From NCBI GenBank assembly GCA_038237665.1, contig JBBRYK010000007.1:1-64000 (forward strand): 64,000 nt of DNA. Reading direction: 5' to 3'. Under the pieces are notes generated by a model, which saw nothing but the letters and a program-made list of their open reading frames with translations, searched no databases and was not told the origin of the DNA. The position numbers and the translations under genes were made by a program. Positions 16,688-25,273 of the stretch are shown in pieces; within the stretch, counting starts at the first letter, position 1; every line of letters begins with the position of its first letter. This DNA comes from JBBRYK01 sp038237665. Lineage in GTDB: Bacteria; Actinomycetota; Thermoleophilia; Gaiellales; Gaiellaceae.

Positions 16688-17224
16688 GTGGAGGCGGGCC
16701 ATGAGGAGCAGCGCTTTCGCCGGGAGCAGGCCGACTTCGAGTCGCTGTTCCGCGCCCACTACCCGGAGATCGTGCGCTATCTCACGGCCCGCCTCGGCTC
16801 GCGCGAACGTGCCGGTGATCTCGCGGCGGACGTCTTTCTCGAGGCGTTCCGGCGGGTTCCCCTGCTGCGCTGGCGGGGCAGGCCGGTCCTCGCCTGGCTC
16901 TATCGCGTTGCCGCGAACATGGCCGCCGACGACCTGAGGCGCTCGGCCCGCGAGGTCCCGCTGGCCGAGCCGGAGCCCGCGGCGCCGGCAGAGCAGGATC
17001 AGTCCGATTCCGTTGCCGAACGCCTGGCGCTCGCCAAGGCGCTGCACAGCCTCCCGACCGACTACCAGCTCGTCGTCCACCTGCGCCTCGTCGAGGGGTA
17101 TCCGTTCAGCGAGGTCGCCCGCATGACCGGCCGCAGTGTGGGTGCCTGCCAGATGCAGCTCCTCCGTGCCGGCCGCCTGTTGCGGGCAACGCTGGAGGAG
17201 GAGGGGATCCGCGCGCATGCGTGA
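16688..17224 (+). CDS. ECF RNA polymerase sigma factor
   Basis: A 178-aa group IV sigma factor with only regions 2 and 4. Region 2 covers about residues 15-85 (FRAHYPEIVRYLTARLG, DLAADVFLEAF, WLYRVAANMAADDLRR). Region 4 covers about 115-170 (LPTDYQLVVHLRLVEGYPF, EVARMTGRSVGACQMQLLRA). It directs RNA polymerase to a stress or envelope regulon. The stop overlaps the next gene by 8 nt, and that gene has a membrane span as expected for an anti-sigma partner. Confidence 0.9.
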   Translation: MEAGHEEQRFRREQADFESLFRAHYPEIVRYLTARLGSRERAGDLAADVFLEAFRRVPLLRWRGRPVLAWLYRVAANMAADDLRRSAREVPLAEPEPAAPAEQDQSDSVAERLALAKALHSLPTDYQLVVHLRLVEGYPFSEVARMTGRSVGACQMQLLRAGRLLRATLEEEGIRAHA

Positions 17225-18524
17225 GGAACGCGCACTCGCCGCACAGCTCGACCGCGTTCTCGACGGGCGCGAGCGCGCAGACGGAGAGCTGGCGGCCCTC
17301 GCCTCGCTGCTGGAGCGCGCGGCTGCGCCGTCCCGCTTCGAGGTCGGCGCGAAAGAGGTCGACGGCGCACTCGCCGCCGCGCGGGCTCGTTTCCGGCCGC
17401 GCCTGCGGAGGCCGGCGCGCGTCCGGCGCATCGCCGGGGGCCTGGCCCTGGCGGGGGCCGTCGCTGCTGCGCTGGTCGTCGTCCTCACCCGCGGCTCCGC
17501 CGTTCCGCTCCACATCGAAGAACCCGCGCTGGCAGCGCTCGGAGGGCCTTCGAGCGCCCTGCGCGTGATCGAGCGGGTCGAGCCGACCCGGCCCGGGGCG
17601 TTCCCGGTCAACGTCCGCGTCGGCTGGATCGACGCGCGCGGGAAGCGGATCCGCTGGGACGAATACGTCCGCGGGCGGAAGGTGGTCGAGACCCTGCTCG
17701 AAGGTGGCCGGGTCAGCCGCTATCTCGTGCCCGAGAACGTCGTCCTGGTCGGAACGAGCTGTCGCGCCTTCGCCAGCGGCTGCGCGGAGCTGATCGACCC
17801 GATCGAGTTCTACCGGCGCGCGCTCCAGCGGGGCACCGCGCGCACGAGCCGTACGACCTTCGACGGCCGGGCCGCGTTCGTGCTCCGGCTTCCGGTTCAA
17901 TCGCTGCCGGACGCGGTTCGGATCGAGCAGCGCGTGACCATCGACCGGACCACCTACCTGCCGCTCCTGATCGAGTGGGTCGAGGAGCGGAGCGGGGCGG
18001 AGCCGCGCGCCTTCGCACGCATCCTGATCAAGCGCGTCCGCGAGGTGCCCGCGGCGGCCGTCCGGTTCGCGTTCGAGCTGAACGCGCCGACCGCACGGGT
18101 GATCCAGCGCGTGACGCCGGGCGGCAAACTCCGCAAGCTCTCCGAGCGAAAACTCACTCGCGTCCAGGCGCGCGCGCTCTCGCCGCCGCTGCAGTGGCTC
18201 GGCCCCGACTACATCGGTCAGCCCGAGTCGGCGATCGACGAGCTCCGCTGGAATGCGGGAACGGCCTACCGCATCCGCTACGGAAACCTGATCACGGTCT
18301 GGAACTACGGCCGTCTTGTCCCGCCCGAGATCGCTGCCAGCCGGTACGTGCCCGCCAAGGTCGTCCCGCTGATCGACGGGCGCATCGCGCGCTTCTACCA
18401 GGCTCAGGATGGTCGCGTGGTGCTGGAGCTCGAAGGGCCGAATCGCTCGATTGCGCTGATCGGGCCCGAATTCGGCAAGGAGAGCCTGTTCGGGGCTCTT
18501 CAGCGGCTCCAACCGCTGCGGTAG
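17217..18524 (+). CDS. Putative membrane anti-sigma factor with large extracytoplasmic domain
   Basis: 435 aa. A cytosolic N-terminus of about 65 aa (helical, RALAAQLDRVLDGRERADGE) is followed by one membrane helix (about 70-90) and an outside domain of about 340 aa. The outer part contains IRWDEYVRGRKVVETLL and IEQRVTIDRTTYLPLLIEW, a pattern reminiscent of LolA/RseB-like lipoprotein-sensing folds. Overlap with the ECF sigma gene by 8 nt and the topology support an anti-sigma role, but there is no clear zinc anti-sigma HxxxCxxC motif, so this is inference. It has two Cys in the outer domain (TSCRAFASGC). Confidence 0.6.
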   Translation: MREERALAAQLDRVLDGRERADGELAALASLLERAAAPSRFEVGAKEVDGALAAARARFRPRLRRPARVRRIAGGLALAGAVAAALVVVLTRGSAVPLHIEEPALAALGGPSSALRVIERVEPTRPGAFPVNVRVGWIDARGKRIRWDEYVRGRKVVETLLEGGRVSRYLVPENVVLVGTSCRAFASGCAELIDPIEFYRRALQRGTARTSRTTFDGRAAFVLRLPVQSLPDAVRIEQRVTIDRTTYLPLLIEWVEERSGAEPRAFARILIKRVREVPAAAVRFAFELNAPTARVIQRVTPGGKLRKLSERKLTRVQARALSPPLQWLGPDYIGQPESAIDELRWNAGTAYRIRYGNLITVWNYGRLVPPEIAASRYVPAKVVPLIDGRIARFYQAQDGRVVLELEGPNRSIALIGPEFGKESLFGALQRLQPLR

Positions 18525-18576
18525 AGCCTCGAGAATCCCTCAAACGCGGGCAGAAACGGGCCCCCTCGTTCGTTCT

Positions 18577-18582
18577 TACAAT
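18577..18582 (+). promoter_or_regulatory. Leaderless -10 box (TACAAT) of the cyclase gene
   Basis: TACAAT ends 2 nt before an ATG (18585) and 8 nt before an in-frame GTG (18591). The spacing favours GTG 18591 as the real start. Confidence 0.45.
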
Positions 18583-18590
18583 CGATGTCC

Positions 18591-21563
18591 GTGGAACGGA
18601 AACTCGCGACCGTACTCTTCATCGACCTGGTCGATTCGACCGGGCTCGTCGCCGCCAGCGACCCCGAGGTGGTGCGCCGGCGCGTGACCGGGTTCTTCGA
18701 CCAGGTCTCGCATTGCATCGAGACGCACGGAGGGATCGTCGAGAAATTCGCGGGTGACGCCGTCATGGCCGCGTTCGGAATTCCGCTCGCCCACGAGGAT
18801 GACGCCGAGCGTGCGGTCCGCGCCGCGCTGGCGATGCTCGAGGCGGTGCACAAGCTCGGTCTGGAGGCCCGAATCGGAATCGAGTCCGGCGAGGTCGTGG
18901 CCGACGAGAGCGACTCGACATTCGCCACCGGCGAGGCGGTCAACCTGGCCGCGCGCCTGCAGCAGACGGCCTCTCCGGGCGAGATCCTGATCGGGCCGGC
19001 TGCGCACGGCCTGACCGTCGGGCGAGCCGACACCGAGGAGCTCGGCCCGGTGCAGCTACGGGGGCGCGAGGAGCCGCTCTGGATCTGGCGCGTGACCGGG
19101 GTTCCAGAAGACAGCCCGGTCCGGCCGCTCGCCGGCGCGCGATTCGTCGGGCGTGAAGCAGAGCTCGATCTGCTCGCCAATACGTGGGAGCGGGCACTTC
19201 GCGGCCGCCGCGCGCACCTCTTCACGATCTACGGCGAGCCGGGAGTGGGGAAGAGCCGGCTCGCGGCGGAGTTCACGTCGTCGCTAGAAGGCGCCACCGT
19301 CCTCAAGGGGCGTGCTCTGCCTTACGGGGAAGGGATCACCTACTGGCCGCTCGCCGAGATGGTGAAGGCGGCAGCGGGGATCTCCGACGACGATCCAGTC
19401 GCCGAGGCGGTCGAGAAGCTCCGCGCGTGCTGCGAGGACGAGGCGGTCGCGGATCTGCTCGCGCTTGCGTCCGGCGTGCTGGAGGCGGTCGAGAGCGAGC
19501 GGAGCCAGCAGGAGATCGCCTGGGCGGCACGCGAATTCGTCGAGCAGCTCGCTGCGGTTCAGCCGGTCGTGATGATGTTCGAGGACATCCACTGGGCGGA
19601 AGAGCCGCTGCTCGAGCTGATCGAGCACCTTGCAGCCTGGGTGCGGGAGGTGCCGGTGCTGCTCGTCTCCCTGGCGCGGCCGGAGCTACTCGACGTGCGG
19701 CCGAGCTGGGGTGGGGGACGCGTGCGCGCGACCGCAATCGAGCTCGAGCCGCTGGACGCCGTGGAGAGCAACGAGCTCTTCGATGCGCTCGTCGAGGACG
19801 GCGAGCTGGAGCCCGACGTTCGCATCGCGGTGCTCGAGAAGACCGAAGGCAATCCGCTCTTCGTCGAGGAGACCGTGCGCATGCTCGTGGAGTACGAGGG
19901 GGTCGGCGGGCTGGACCGGATCCCCGACTCTCTCCACGCCATCATCGCCGCCCGCATCGACCGGCTCGCACCCGCTGAGAAGGCGCTCCTCCAGCGCGCA
20001 TCGGTGGTCGGCCGCGTGTTCTGGGCCGGCGCGCTCGAACACCTGAGCGGAGACCTCGACGCCGGTGGCGTCGAGCACTTTCTGGACGACCTGCTCCTAC
20101 GCGACTTCGTCCTGCGCGAGCCACGCTCGACGATCTCGGGCGAGCGCGCGTACCGGTTCAAGCACGTGCTGATCCGCGAGGTCGCCTACTCGGGGCTCTC
20201 CAAGTCGGCGCGGGCAGACCAGCACCGCGGCTTCGCCGACTGGCTGCGCGAGCGGGCCGGAGACGAGTTGCTCGAGATCCGTTCGTTCCATCTCGACCGC
20301 GCCGCTGCGCTGCTCGCCGAGCTCGACGGTGCTCCGCCACAGGATCTCGCCTCCGAGGCTGCGGCGGCGCTGGAGGAAGCCGGGCGCCGGGCGCTCGCCC
20401 GCGAGGCGCACCGCGTCGGACGGGCGCTCCTGGTTCGGGCGGTCGAGCTGGAGCCCACGCTCGAGCGCCGCTTCCACGCTGCCCGTGCGGCGTGGCGGAT
20501 GACCGATTACCCGGCCGTGGCCGCCGAGATGGAGCTGGTCCGCGGAGCAGCTGCGGAGGCAGGCGACCGTCGGCTCGAAGGACGCGCGCTGACGGCGCTC
20601 GCACAGGTGGCGATGAACCGCGACGCCGATCTGCTCCGGGCCAAGGAGCTCGCGGAGCAGGCCCTCGAGACGCTCAAGGCCGCGCCGGGCCCGGACCGCT
20701 TCGATGCCCTCGAAGCGCTTGCTGCGACGGCCATGTGGGTCGGCGACCTGACGGAGGCCGAGCGCATCTACATCGAGCAGCTCGAGATCGCGCGGGCGAC
20801 GGATCGAACGGATCTCGAGGTCCGTGCCCTGCACGCGCTCGCGTTCGTCTACTACGAGCGGATGGAGCCCGACCGCGCGATGCCGCTGCTCGAGCGGACC
20901 CAAGAGTTGGCGGAGGAGACGGGAAGCATCCTCGGACGGGCCTGGGTGCTCCGTTCACTCGGCGAAGGCCGGCTCCTGCGCGGCGAGCTCGACGAGGCCG
21001 AAAAGGCGATCCAGCAGTCGCGTGAGCTCTTTGCGGAAGCCGGTGCCGACGTGCACCTGGCGCGCACGCTCCTCTCGCTCTCACAGGTCTCGGTCCGGCG
21101 GGGCGAGCTTCCGAGTGCCGAAAAGCACCTTCGCGAAGCAATCCGGATTCTGAAGCCGCTCGGAGACCGCGGAACCCTGTGCGAGGCCCAGCGCCAGCTC
21201 GCCCAGGTCCTGGTCCGGTCGGGCAAGCTCGAGGAAGCCGAGCTGATCGCGCTCGAGGCGCGGGAGACAGTCGGCCCGCAGGATCACGGCTCGCGTGCGT
21301 CGACACGCATGGCGCTCGGTCTCGTCCGGGCGGCCCAGGGCCGTGAGGCGGAGGCCGAGAAGCTCCTGCGGGAAGCGATCGAGGTGCTGGACGGCACGGA
21401 GCTGCGGCTGTTCTCGGTCGAGCCGCTCGAGGCGCTCGTTCAGTTCCTGCGCGAGCGCGGCCGCGACGAGGAGGCAGCCCCCTTCGCGCGGCGGCTGCTG
21501 GAGCTCTCGCCCGTCGCCGGCATCGCCTCCAGCTTCGAGGCGAGCACGGCCAAGATTGCCTGA
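18591..21563 (+). CDS. Class III adenylate/guanylate cyclase fused to AAA ATPase and TPR repeats
   Basis: About 990 aa. Residues 3-160 are a class III nucleotide cyclase domain (LATVLFIDLVDSTG with metal-binding Asp; GGIVEKFAGDAVMAAFG with the second Asp; ARIGIESGEVV). Next comes an AAA-type ATPase region (FVGREAELDLL, Walker A GEPGVGKS near residue 208), then from about residue 600 many TPR-like helical hairpins to the C-terminus. This build is a soluble signalling protein, common and often expanded in actinobacteria, where the ATPase/TPR part may sense partners and control cyclase output. Stand-alone gene, followed by a structured repeat. Confidence 0.88.
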   Translation: MERKLATVLFIDLVDSTGLVAASDPEVVRRRVTGFFDQVSHCIETHGGIVEKFAGDAVMAAFGIPLAHEDDAERAVRAALAMLEAVHKLGLEARIGIESGEVVADESDSTFATGEAVNLAARLQQTASPGEILIGPAAHGLTVGRADTEELGPVQLRGREEPLWIWRVTGVPEDSPVRPLAGARFVGREAELDLLANTWERALRGRRAHLFTIYGEPGVGKSRLAAEFTSSLEGATVLKGRALPYGEGITYWPLAEMVKAAAGISDDDPVAEAVEKLRACCEDEAVADLLALASGVLEAVESERSQQEIAWAAREFVEQLAAVQPVVMMFEDIHWAEEPLLELIEHLAAWVREVPVLLVSLARPELLDVRPSWGGGRVRATAIELEPLDAVESNELFDALVEDGELEPDVRIAVLEKTEGNPLFVEETVRMLVEYEGVGGLDRIPDSLHAIIAARIDRLAPAEKALLQRASVVGRVFWAGALEHLSGDLDAGGVEHFLDDLLLRDFVLREPRSTISGERAYRFKHVLIREVAYSGLSKSARADQHRGFADWLRERAGDELLEIRSFHLDRAAALLAELDGAPPQDLASEAAAALEEAGRRALAREAHRVGRALLVRAVELEPTLERRFHAARAAWRMTDYPAVAAEMELVRGAAAEAGDRRLEGRALTALAQVAMNRDADLLRAKELAEQALETLKAAPGPDRFDALEALAATAMWVGDLTEAERIYIEQLEIARATDRTDLEVRALHALAFVYYERMEPDRAMPLLERTQELAEETGSILGRAWVLRSLGEGRLLRGELDEAEKAIQQSRELFAEAGADVHLARTLLSLSQVSVRRGELPSAEKHLREAIRILKPLGDRGTLCEAQRQLAQVLVRSGKLEEAELIALEARETVGPQDHGSRASTRMALGLVRAAQGREAEAEKLLREAIEVLDGTELRLFSVEPLEALVQFLRERGRDEEAAPFARRLLELSPVAGIASSFEASTAKIA

Positions 21564-21566
21564 TTA

Positions 21567-21667
21567 GCACGGGGGAACCCCATGGTTCCCCCGTGGGGCC
21601 CCCTCCTTCTTGCCGTGCCATCGCAGAGCGTGTCTGGGCTCCCGCCGGAACAAGTCCGGCTCCGCCC
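21567..21667. repeat. Structured intergenic repeat, copy A
   Basis: About 101 bp with two hairpins. Hairpin 1 is a perfect 12-bp stem (21568-21579 with 21584-21595, loop CCAT). Hairpin 2 has inner stem GCCGGA/TCCGGC (21644-21649 with 21655-21660) and outer stem GGGC/GCCC (21636-21639 with 21664-21667). A homologous copy at 53866-53971 keeps both hairpins with compensatory changes. Copy A fills the gap between two convergent genes, so it could end transcription here. Confidence 0.75.
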
Positions 21668-21674
21668 GCGGCCG

Positions 21675-22514
21675 TTAGCGATGTGGCAGCTGGCCTGAGG
21701 CTCCCTCTTCCATGATCCGCTTGATCTGCTGGGACGATTGTTCGTCGGGTGATTCGCTGATTACAGTCGCAGGGCGCTCAAATCGAGCCAGCGCCTCGCC
21801 GAGGGGCTCGGCTCGGAGCGTGCCCTCGCCGTAGGGCAGGTGCTTCGTCTCGTTCCGGTTCGCGAAGGCGATGTCGGAAAAGTGGATGTGGAACGGAGCC
21901 TCCGGCTCCAGGATTCCGTCGGCCGGCTCCAGGATTCCTGCGAAGGCGTCCACGTCGGTGAAGCCGCCGTCGGTGACGGCATGCAGGTGCGCGAAGTCGA
22001 TCACCGGCCGGACCCACGGGAGCTGCGAGGCGATGAAGAAGATGTCCTCGGCCGAACCGAGCTCGCGAACCCGGCCCATGATCTCGATCCCGAACGGCAC
22101 CAGGCGACCCTTCCCTTCGAGCCGCTCGCGGAGCTCGGCCAGCTGCTCGACGACGGCGTCGAGCGCGGCTTGGCGCTCTCGGCCGAGCAGGAAGCCGGGT
22201 TGGAAAACGACGAGCTCGGCCCCGCATTTCGACGCGATCCCGGCGGAATGGTCGAGCATGCCGACCGCCATGCGGAACTTCTTGTCCTGTTCGAGATGCC
22301 CCATGAAGCCCGCAATGGGCGCGTGGACGGAGAGGACGATTCCGGCCTCCCGGGCGACCACACCGAGCCGCTCGGCCCACGGATACTCCATCCAGAAGCC
22401 GCCTTCGAAGTCGATCTCCAGGGCCGAGTAGCCGCGCTCGAGGAGCAGGCGGACCGCCTCCTCCGGGCTTTCCCGGGAAGGGCAGCGGGCAGGGCCGAAA
22501 CGGAGCAGTCCCAC
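21675..22514 (-). CDS. Endonuclease IV / sugar-phosphate-isomerase-like TIM-barrel protein
   Basis: 279 aa of the xylose-isomerase-like (AP endonuclease 2) superfamily. The metal-binding pattern includes ALEIDFEGG, SVHAPIAG, VFQPGF, GIEIMGR, VRPVIDFAHLHA and FHIHFSDI, matching the order in Nfo-type deoxyribonuclease IV, although that family usually has an N-terminal LGAHVS motif, here replaced by LLRFGPARCP. It is therefore either a divergent AP endonuclease or a sugar isomerase-like enzyme. Start GTG 22514 was chosen from a -10 box 7 nt upstream. Divergent from the small gene at 22569. Confidence 0.75.
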   Translation of the reverse strand: MGLLRFGPARCPSRESPEEAVRLLLERGYSALEIDFEGGFWMEYPWAERLGVVAREAGIVLSVHAPIAGFMGHLEQDKKFRMAVGMLDHSAGIASKCGAELVVFQPGFLLGRERQAALDAVVEQLAELRERLEGKGRLVPFGIEIMGRVRELGSAEDIFFIASQLPWVRPVIDFAHLHAVTDGGFTDVDAFAGILEPADGILEPEAPFHIHFSDIAFANRNETKHLPYGEGTLRAEPLGEALARFERPATVISESPDEQSSQQIKRIMEEGASGQLPHR

Positions 22515-22521
22515 GTCCCGG

Positions 22522-22527
22522 ACGCTA
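22522..22527 (-). promoter_or_regulatory. Leaderless -10 box (TAGCGT), minus strand
   Basis: TAGCGT (22527 to 22522) ends 7 nt before the GTG at 22514. Together with the plus-strand box at 22557 it forms a compact divergent promoter region. Confidence 0.45.
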
Positions 22528-22556
22528 GCGCAGTCCAGTCTGTCCGATCGTGGACC

Positions 22557-22562
22557 TAGGCT
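22557..22562 (+). promoter_or_regulatory. Leaderless -10 box (TAGGCT)
   Basis: TAGGCT ends 6 nt before the ATG at 22569. Confidence 0.45.
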
Positions 22563-22568
22563 TTTTGC

Positions 22569-22808
22569 ATGGCCAAGAGCCCGACCCGCATCGATCTGCT
22601 GGAGCTCGACATCGACCTCCGGTTGGCCGATCTCTGGCGTGAGGCCTCCGAGATCGACGACTGGAACCTGGAGGTCGTCGCCGCGTTCATGCGGGCTGCG
22701 TACGGCAAGGGTTACTGCGACGCTTTGACCGAGGACGCTCCCGGCTCGCTCTGTGTCGACCACGGATACCGCGTACCCGAGCGTCGCGCCGAGCCCGCCC
22801 GGGAGTAG
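22569..22808 (+). CDS. Small hypothetical protein, 79 aa
   Basis: Acidic helical protein (RIDLLELDIDLRLADLW; then AAFMRAAYGKGYCDAL) with two Cys and no known motif. It looks like a compact soluble domain. Start supported by a -10 box 6 nt upstream. It is followed 36 nt later by ccmE, which has its own promoter, so it is not clearly part of the cytochrome operon. Confidence 0.65.
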   Translation: MAKSPTRIDLLELDIDLRLADLWREASEIDDWNLEVVAAFMRAAYGKGYCDALTEDAPGSLCVDHGYRVPERRAEPARE

Positions 22809-22831
22809 CCCTCTCCTGCCGCGGACGGGGC

Positions 22832-22837
22832 TAGACT
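22832..22837 (+). promoter_or_regulatory. Leaderless -10 box of ccmE (TAGACT)
   Basis: TAGACT ends 7 nt before the GTG at 22845, with no ribosome binding site. Confidence 0.5.
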
Positions 22838-22844
22838 TCGCTTC

Positions 22845-23309
22845 GTGGCCCGCAAGCAGAGTCCGGCGCGTCTGATCATTGCGCTCTCGGTCGCGGCCTG
22901 CCTTGCGATCTTTCTGCTCTACACCTCGATCGCGGGCGGGGGCACGGTATCGCTGCGGCCGAGCCAGCTGGCGGGCCACCACGGGACCGTGCAGCTCGCC
23001 GGGCTCGTGCTTGCGCCGGTAGGGGGCGACGCGCATGCGAACGGGCTTCGGTTCCGCCTTCGCGACATCGACGGCAAGGCGGCGGTGCCGGTGATCTATT
23101 ACGGCTCCGTCCCCGACCTCTTCAAGGTCGGCCGGCACGTCTACCTCCGGGGTCAGCTTCACAACGGCGCCTTCGTCGGGGAGCGCGACTCGCTCGTGAC
23201 GAGATGCCCTTCGAAGTACGCGCCGGCGACGAAGTCGCCTGTCCGCGCCAGCGGACCAGTGGAGGGGCCTCGAGTGAACCGGGCGGTTCCCCCGGCTGAC
23301 CTCGGCTAG
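22845..23309 (+). CDS. ccmE: Cytochrome c maturation haem chaperone CcmE, CXXXY type
   Basis: 154 aa: short cytosolic N-terminus, one membrane anchor (about 9-29), and an outer beta-barrel with the OB-fold strands of CcmE (VQLAGLVLAPVG, RFRLRDIDGK, VPVIYYGSVPDLF, VYLRGQL). CcmE binds haem covalently outside the membrane and passes it to CcmF. The usual HXXXY haem-binding motif is replaced by CPSKY (Cys121, Tyr125), the CXXXY variant known from Desulfovibrio and archaea. First gene of the ccm operon; its stop lies 2 nt before ccmF. Confidence 0.85.
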   Translation: MARKQSPARLIIALSVAACLAIFLLYTSIAGGGTVSLRPSQLAGHHGTVQLAGLVLAPVGGDAHANGLRFRLRDIDGKAAVPVIYYGSVPDLFKVGRHVYLRGQLHNGAFVGERDSLVTRCPSKYAPATKSPVRASGPVEGPRVNRAVPPADLG

Positions 23310-23311
23310 AC

Positions 23312-25273
23312 ATGCCTGAGCTGGGCCGCGCCGCACTGCTGGTCTGCCTGGGCCTGGCCGGCTACGCACTCGTGGTGGGCTCGCTGGCCGCCTGGACGAG
23401 ACGCCGCCGGCTCGCCGGGTCCGCCCAGAACGCCCTGCTGGCGGCGTTCGGCGCCGCTGCCGTAGCCGCCGGGGTTCTCGTCGCCGCTCTGCTCAGGCAC
23501 GACTTCTCGTTCACCTACGTCGCCGATCACACGAGTCGCAAGCTGCCGACGTTGTACTCGCTCTCGGCGTTCTGGGGCGGGCAGGAGGGATCGCTCCTGC
23601 TCTGGCTGCTGGTTCTGACGGGGTACGGAGCGGCCGCGGTCCTCCTCAACCGTCATGCGGCCCGTGACCTCGTTGCGTGGGTCGTGCCCGTTCTGGGCCT
23701 CGTCGCGACGTTCTTCGCCTTGCTGCTCGTTGCCGTCGCGAGCCCGTTCGCGACGCAGGCCGCACCAGCGGACGGCGCCGGCCTCAACCCCAGCCTCCAG
23801 AACCCGTACATGGTCGTCCACCCACCGCTGCTCTACCTCGGCTACGTCGGGTTGACAGTGCCGTTCGCGTTCGCGATGGGGGCCCTCCTCTCCGGTCGCA
23901 CGGACGAGCGCTGGATCGTGGCGACGCGGCGCTGGACGCTCGGCGCGTGGATGTTCCTCGGCGTCGGTCAGTTACTGGGCGCGCACTGGGCCTATGTCGA
24001 GGTCGGGTGGGGCGGCTACTACGCCTGGGACCCCGTCGAGAACGCCGCCCTGATGCCATGGCTCGCGGCAACGGCCTTCCTGCACTCCGTGATGATCCAG
24101 GAGCGGAAGGGGATGCTGAAGGTCTGGAACATGCTCCTGGTTGTCCTTGCGTTCGGGCTTTCGCTCTTCGGCACCTTCCTGACCCGCTCGGGCGTGATCA
24201 ACTCGATCCACTCGTTCACCCAGAGCTCGATCGGGCCCTGGTTCCTCGGTTTCATCTGCCTGATCACCGCCGGATCGCTCGGGCTCGTCTTCTTTCGTCT
24301 GCCCCTGCTTCGTGCGAAGACGAAGCTGGAGTCGCTCGTGTCGCGCGAGGCGACCTTCCTCTACAACAACCTGCTGCTGGTGGCGCTCTGCCTGACGATC
24401 CTCTGGGGAGTCTCCTACCCGCTCCTCTCCGAGCTGGTGCGCGGTCAGACAGTGACCGTAGGGCGTCCGTACTACGACTTCTTCCTCCGCATCTTCGGCC
24501 TTCCGCTGCTGCTGCTGATGGGCATCGGGCCGCTCGTCGCCTGGCGGCGGGCCTCCCTGCGAGGGCTTCGGAGGACGTTCGCCTGGCCCGTCGGGGCCGC
24601 CCTCATCGTCGGGGGCGCGCTGATCGCCGCGGGCGCCGGCTCGTCGCGGCCCGGGCTGATCGCGTACACCTTCTCCGCCTTCGTCCTGGGCTCGATCATC
24701 CTCGAGTTCGTCCGCGGCAGCCGCGCCGCTGGCTCGTTCACGCAACTGGTCTCGCGGAACCGCCGTCGCTACGGCGGCTACGTCGTGCACGCCGCGATCG
24801 TGCTCCTCGCGATCGGGATTGCCGGCTCGAGCTCCTACCAGACCGTCCGGGAGGCGAAGCTCCGGCCCGGTGAGTCGATGCGCGCCGCCGGCTACACGCT
24901 GAGCTACCGCAAGCTCGCGACCACGACCGTCGGCAACCACGAGGCGATCCGGGCGACCGTCGACCTCGCCCGCGGTGGCCACCACGTCGCCACGCTGTAT
25001 CCGGGCAAGAACCGCTACTTCGCCGAGCAGCAGGTCTCGAACGAGATGGCGATTCACACGAGCTGGCTCCGGGCCGAGGACGTCGACCTCATCGCCGACC
25101 AGGTCAATCCCGACGGAAGCGTCTACTTCAAGGTGCTCGTGAAGCCCCTCGTCAACCTGATCTGGCTGGCCGGCTTCGTGTTCTTCGGCGGGGCGCTGAT
25201 CGCCATGTGGCCGGACGCGCGCGAGGCCCGGCGGCTGGCCGCGCGCTACGAGGGCGCGCTCGCCCAGGCGTAG
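23312..25273 (+). CDS. ccmF: Cytochrome c haem lyase subunit CcmF
   Basis: A 653-aa polytopic membrane protein with more than a dozen hydrophobic segments. The CcmF/CcsA haem-handling (WWD-like) region reads WGGYYAWDPVENAALMPW near residue 230-250, followed by LFGTFLTRSGVINSIHSF. CcmF attaches haem from CcmE to apocytochrome c outside the membrane. It sits between ccmE and a CcmI-like gene, the order in classical system I operons; the ABC part (ccmABCD) is not in this window. Confidence 0.93.
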   Translation: MPELGRAALLVCLGLAGYALVVGSLAAWTRRRRLAGSAQNALLAAFGAAAVAAGVLVAALLRHDFSFTYVADHTSRKLPTLYSLSAFWGGQEGSLLLWLLVLTGYGAAAVLLNRHAARDLVAWVVPVLGLVATFFALLLVAVASPFATQAAPADGAGLNPSLQNPYMVVHPPLLYLGYVGLTVPFAFAMGALLSGRTDERWIVATRRWTLGAWMFLGVGQLLGAHWAYVEVGWGGYYAWDPVENAALMPWLAATAFLHSVMIQERKGMLKVWNMLLVVLAFGLSLFGTFLTRSGVINSIHSFTQSSIGPWFLGFICLITAGSLGLVFFRLPLLRAKTKLESLVSREATFLYNNLLLVALCLTILWGVSYPLLSELVRGQTVTVGRPYYDFFLRIFGLPLLLLMGIGPLVAWRRASLRGLRRTFAWPVGAALIVGGALIAAGAGSSRPGLIAYTFSAFVLGSIILEFVRGSRAAGSFTQLVSRNRRRYGGYVVHAAIVLLAIGIAGSSSYQTVREAKLRPGESMRAAGYTLSYRKLATTTVGNHEAIRATVDLARGGHHVATLYPGKNRYFAEQQVSNEMAIHTSWLRAEDVDLIADQVNPDGSVYFKVLVKPLVNLIWLAGFVFFGGALIAMWPDAREARRLAARYEGALAQA

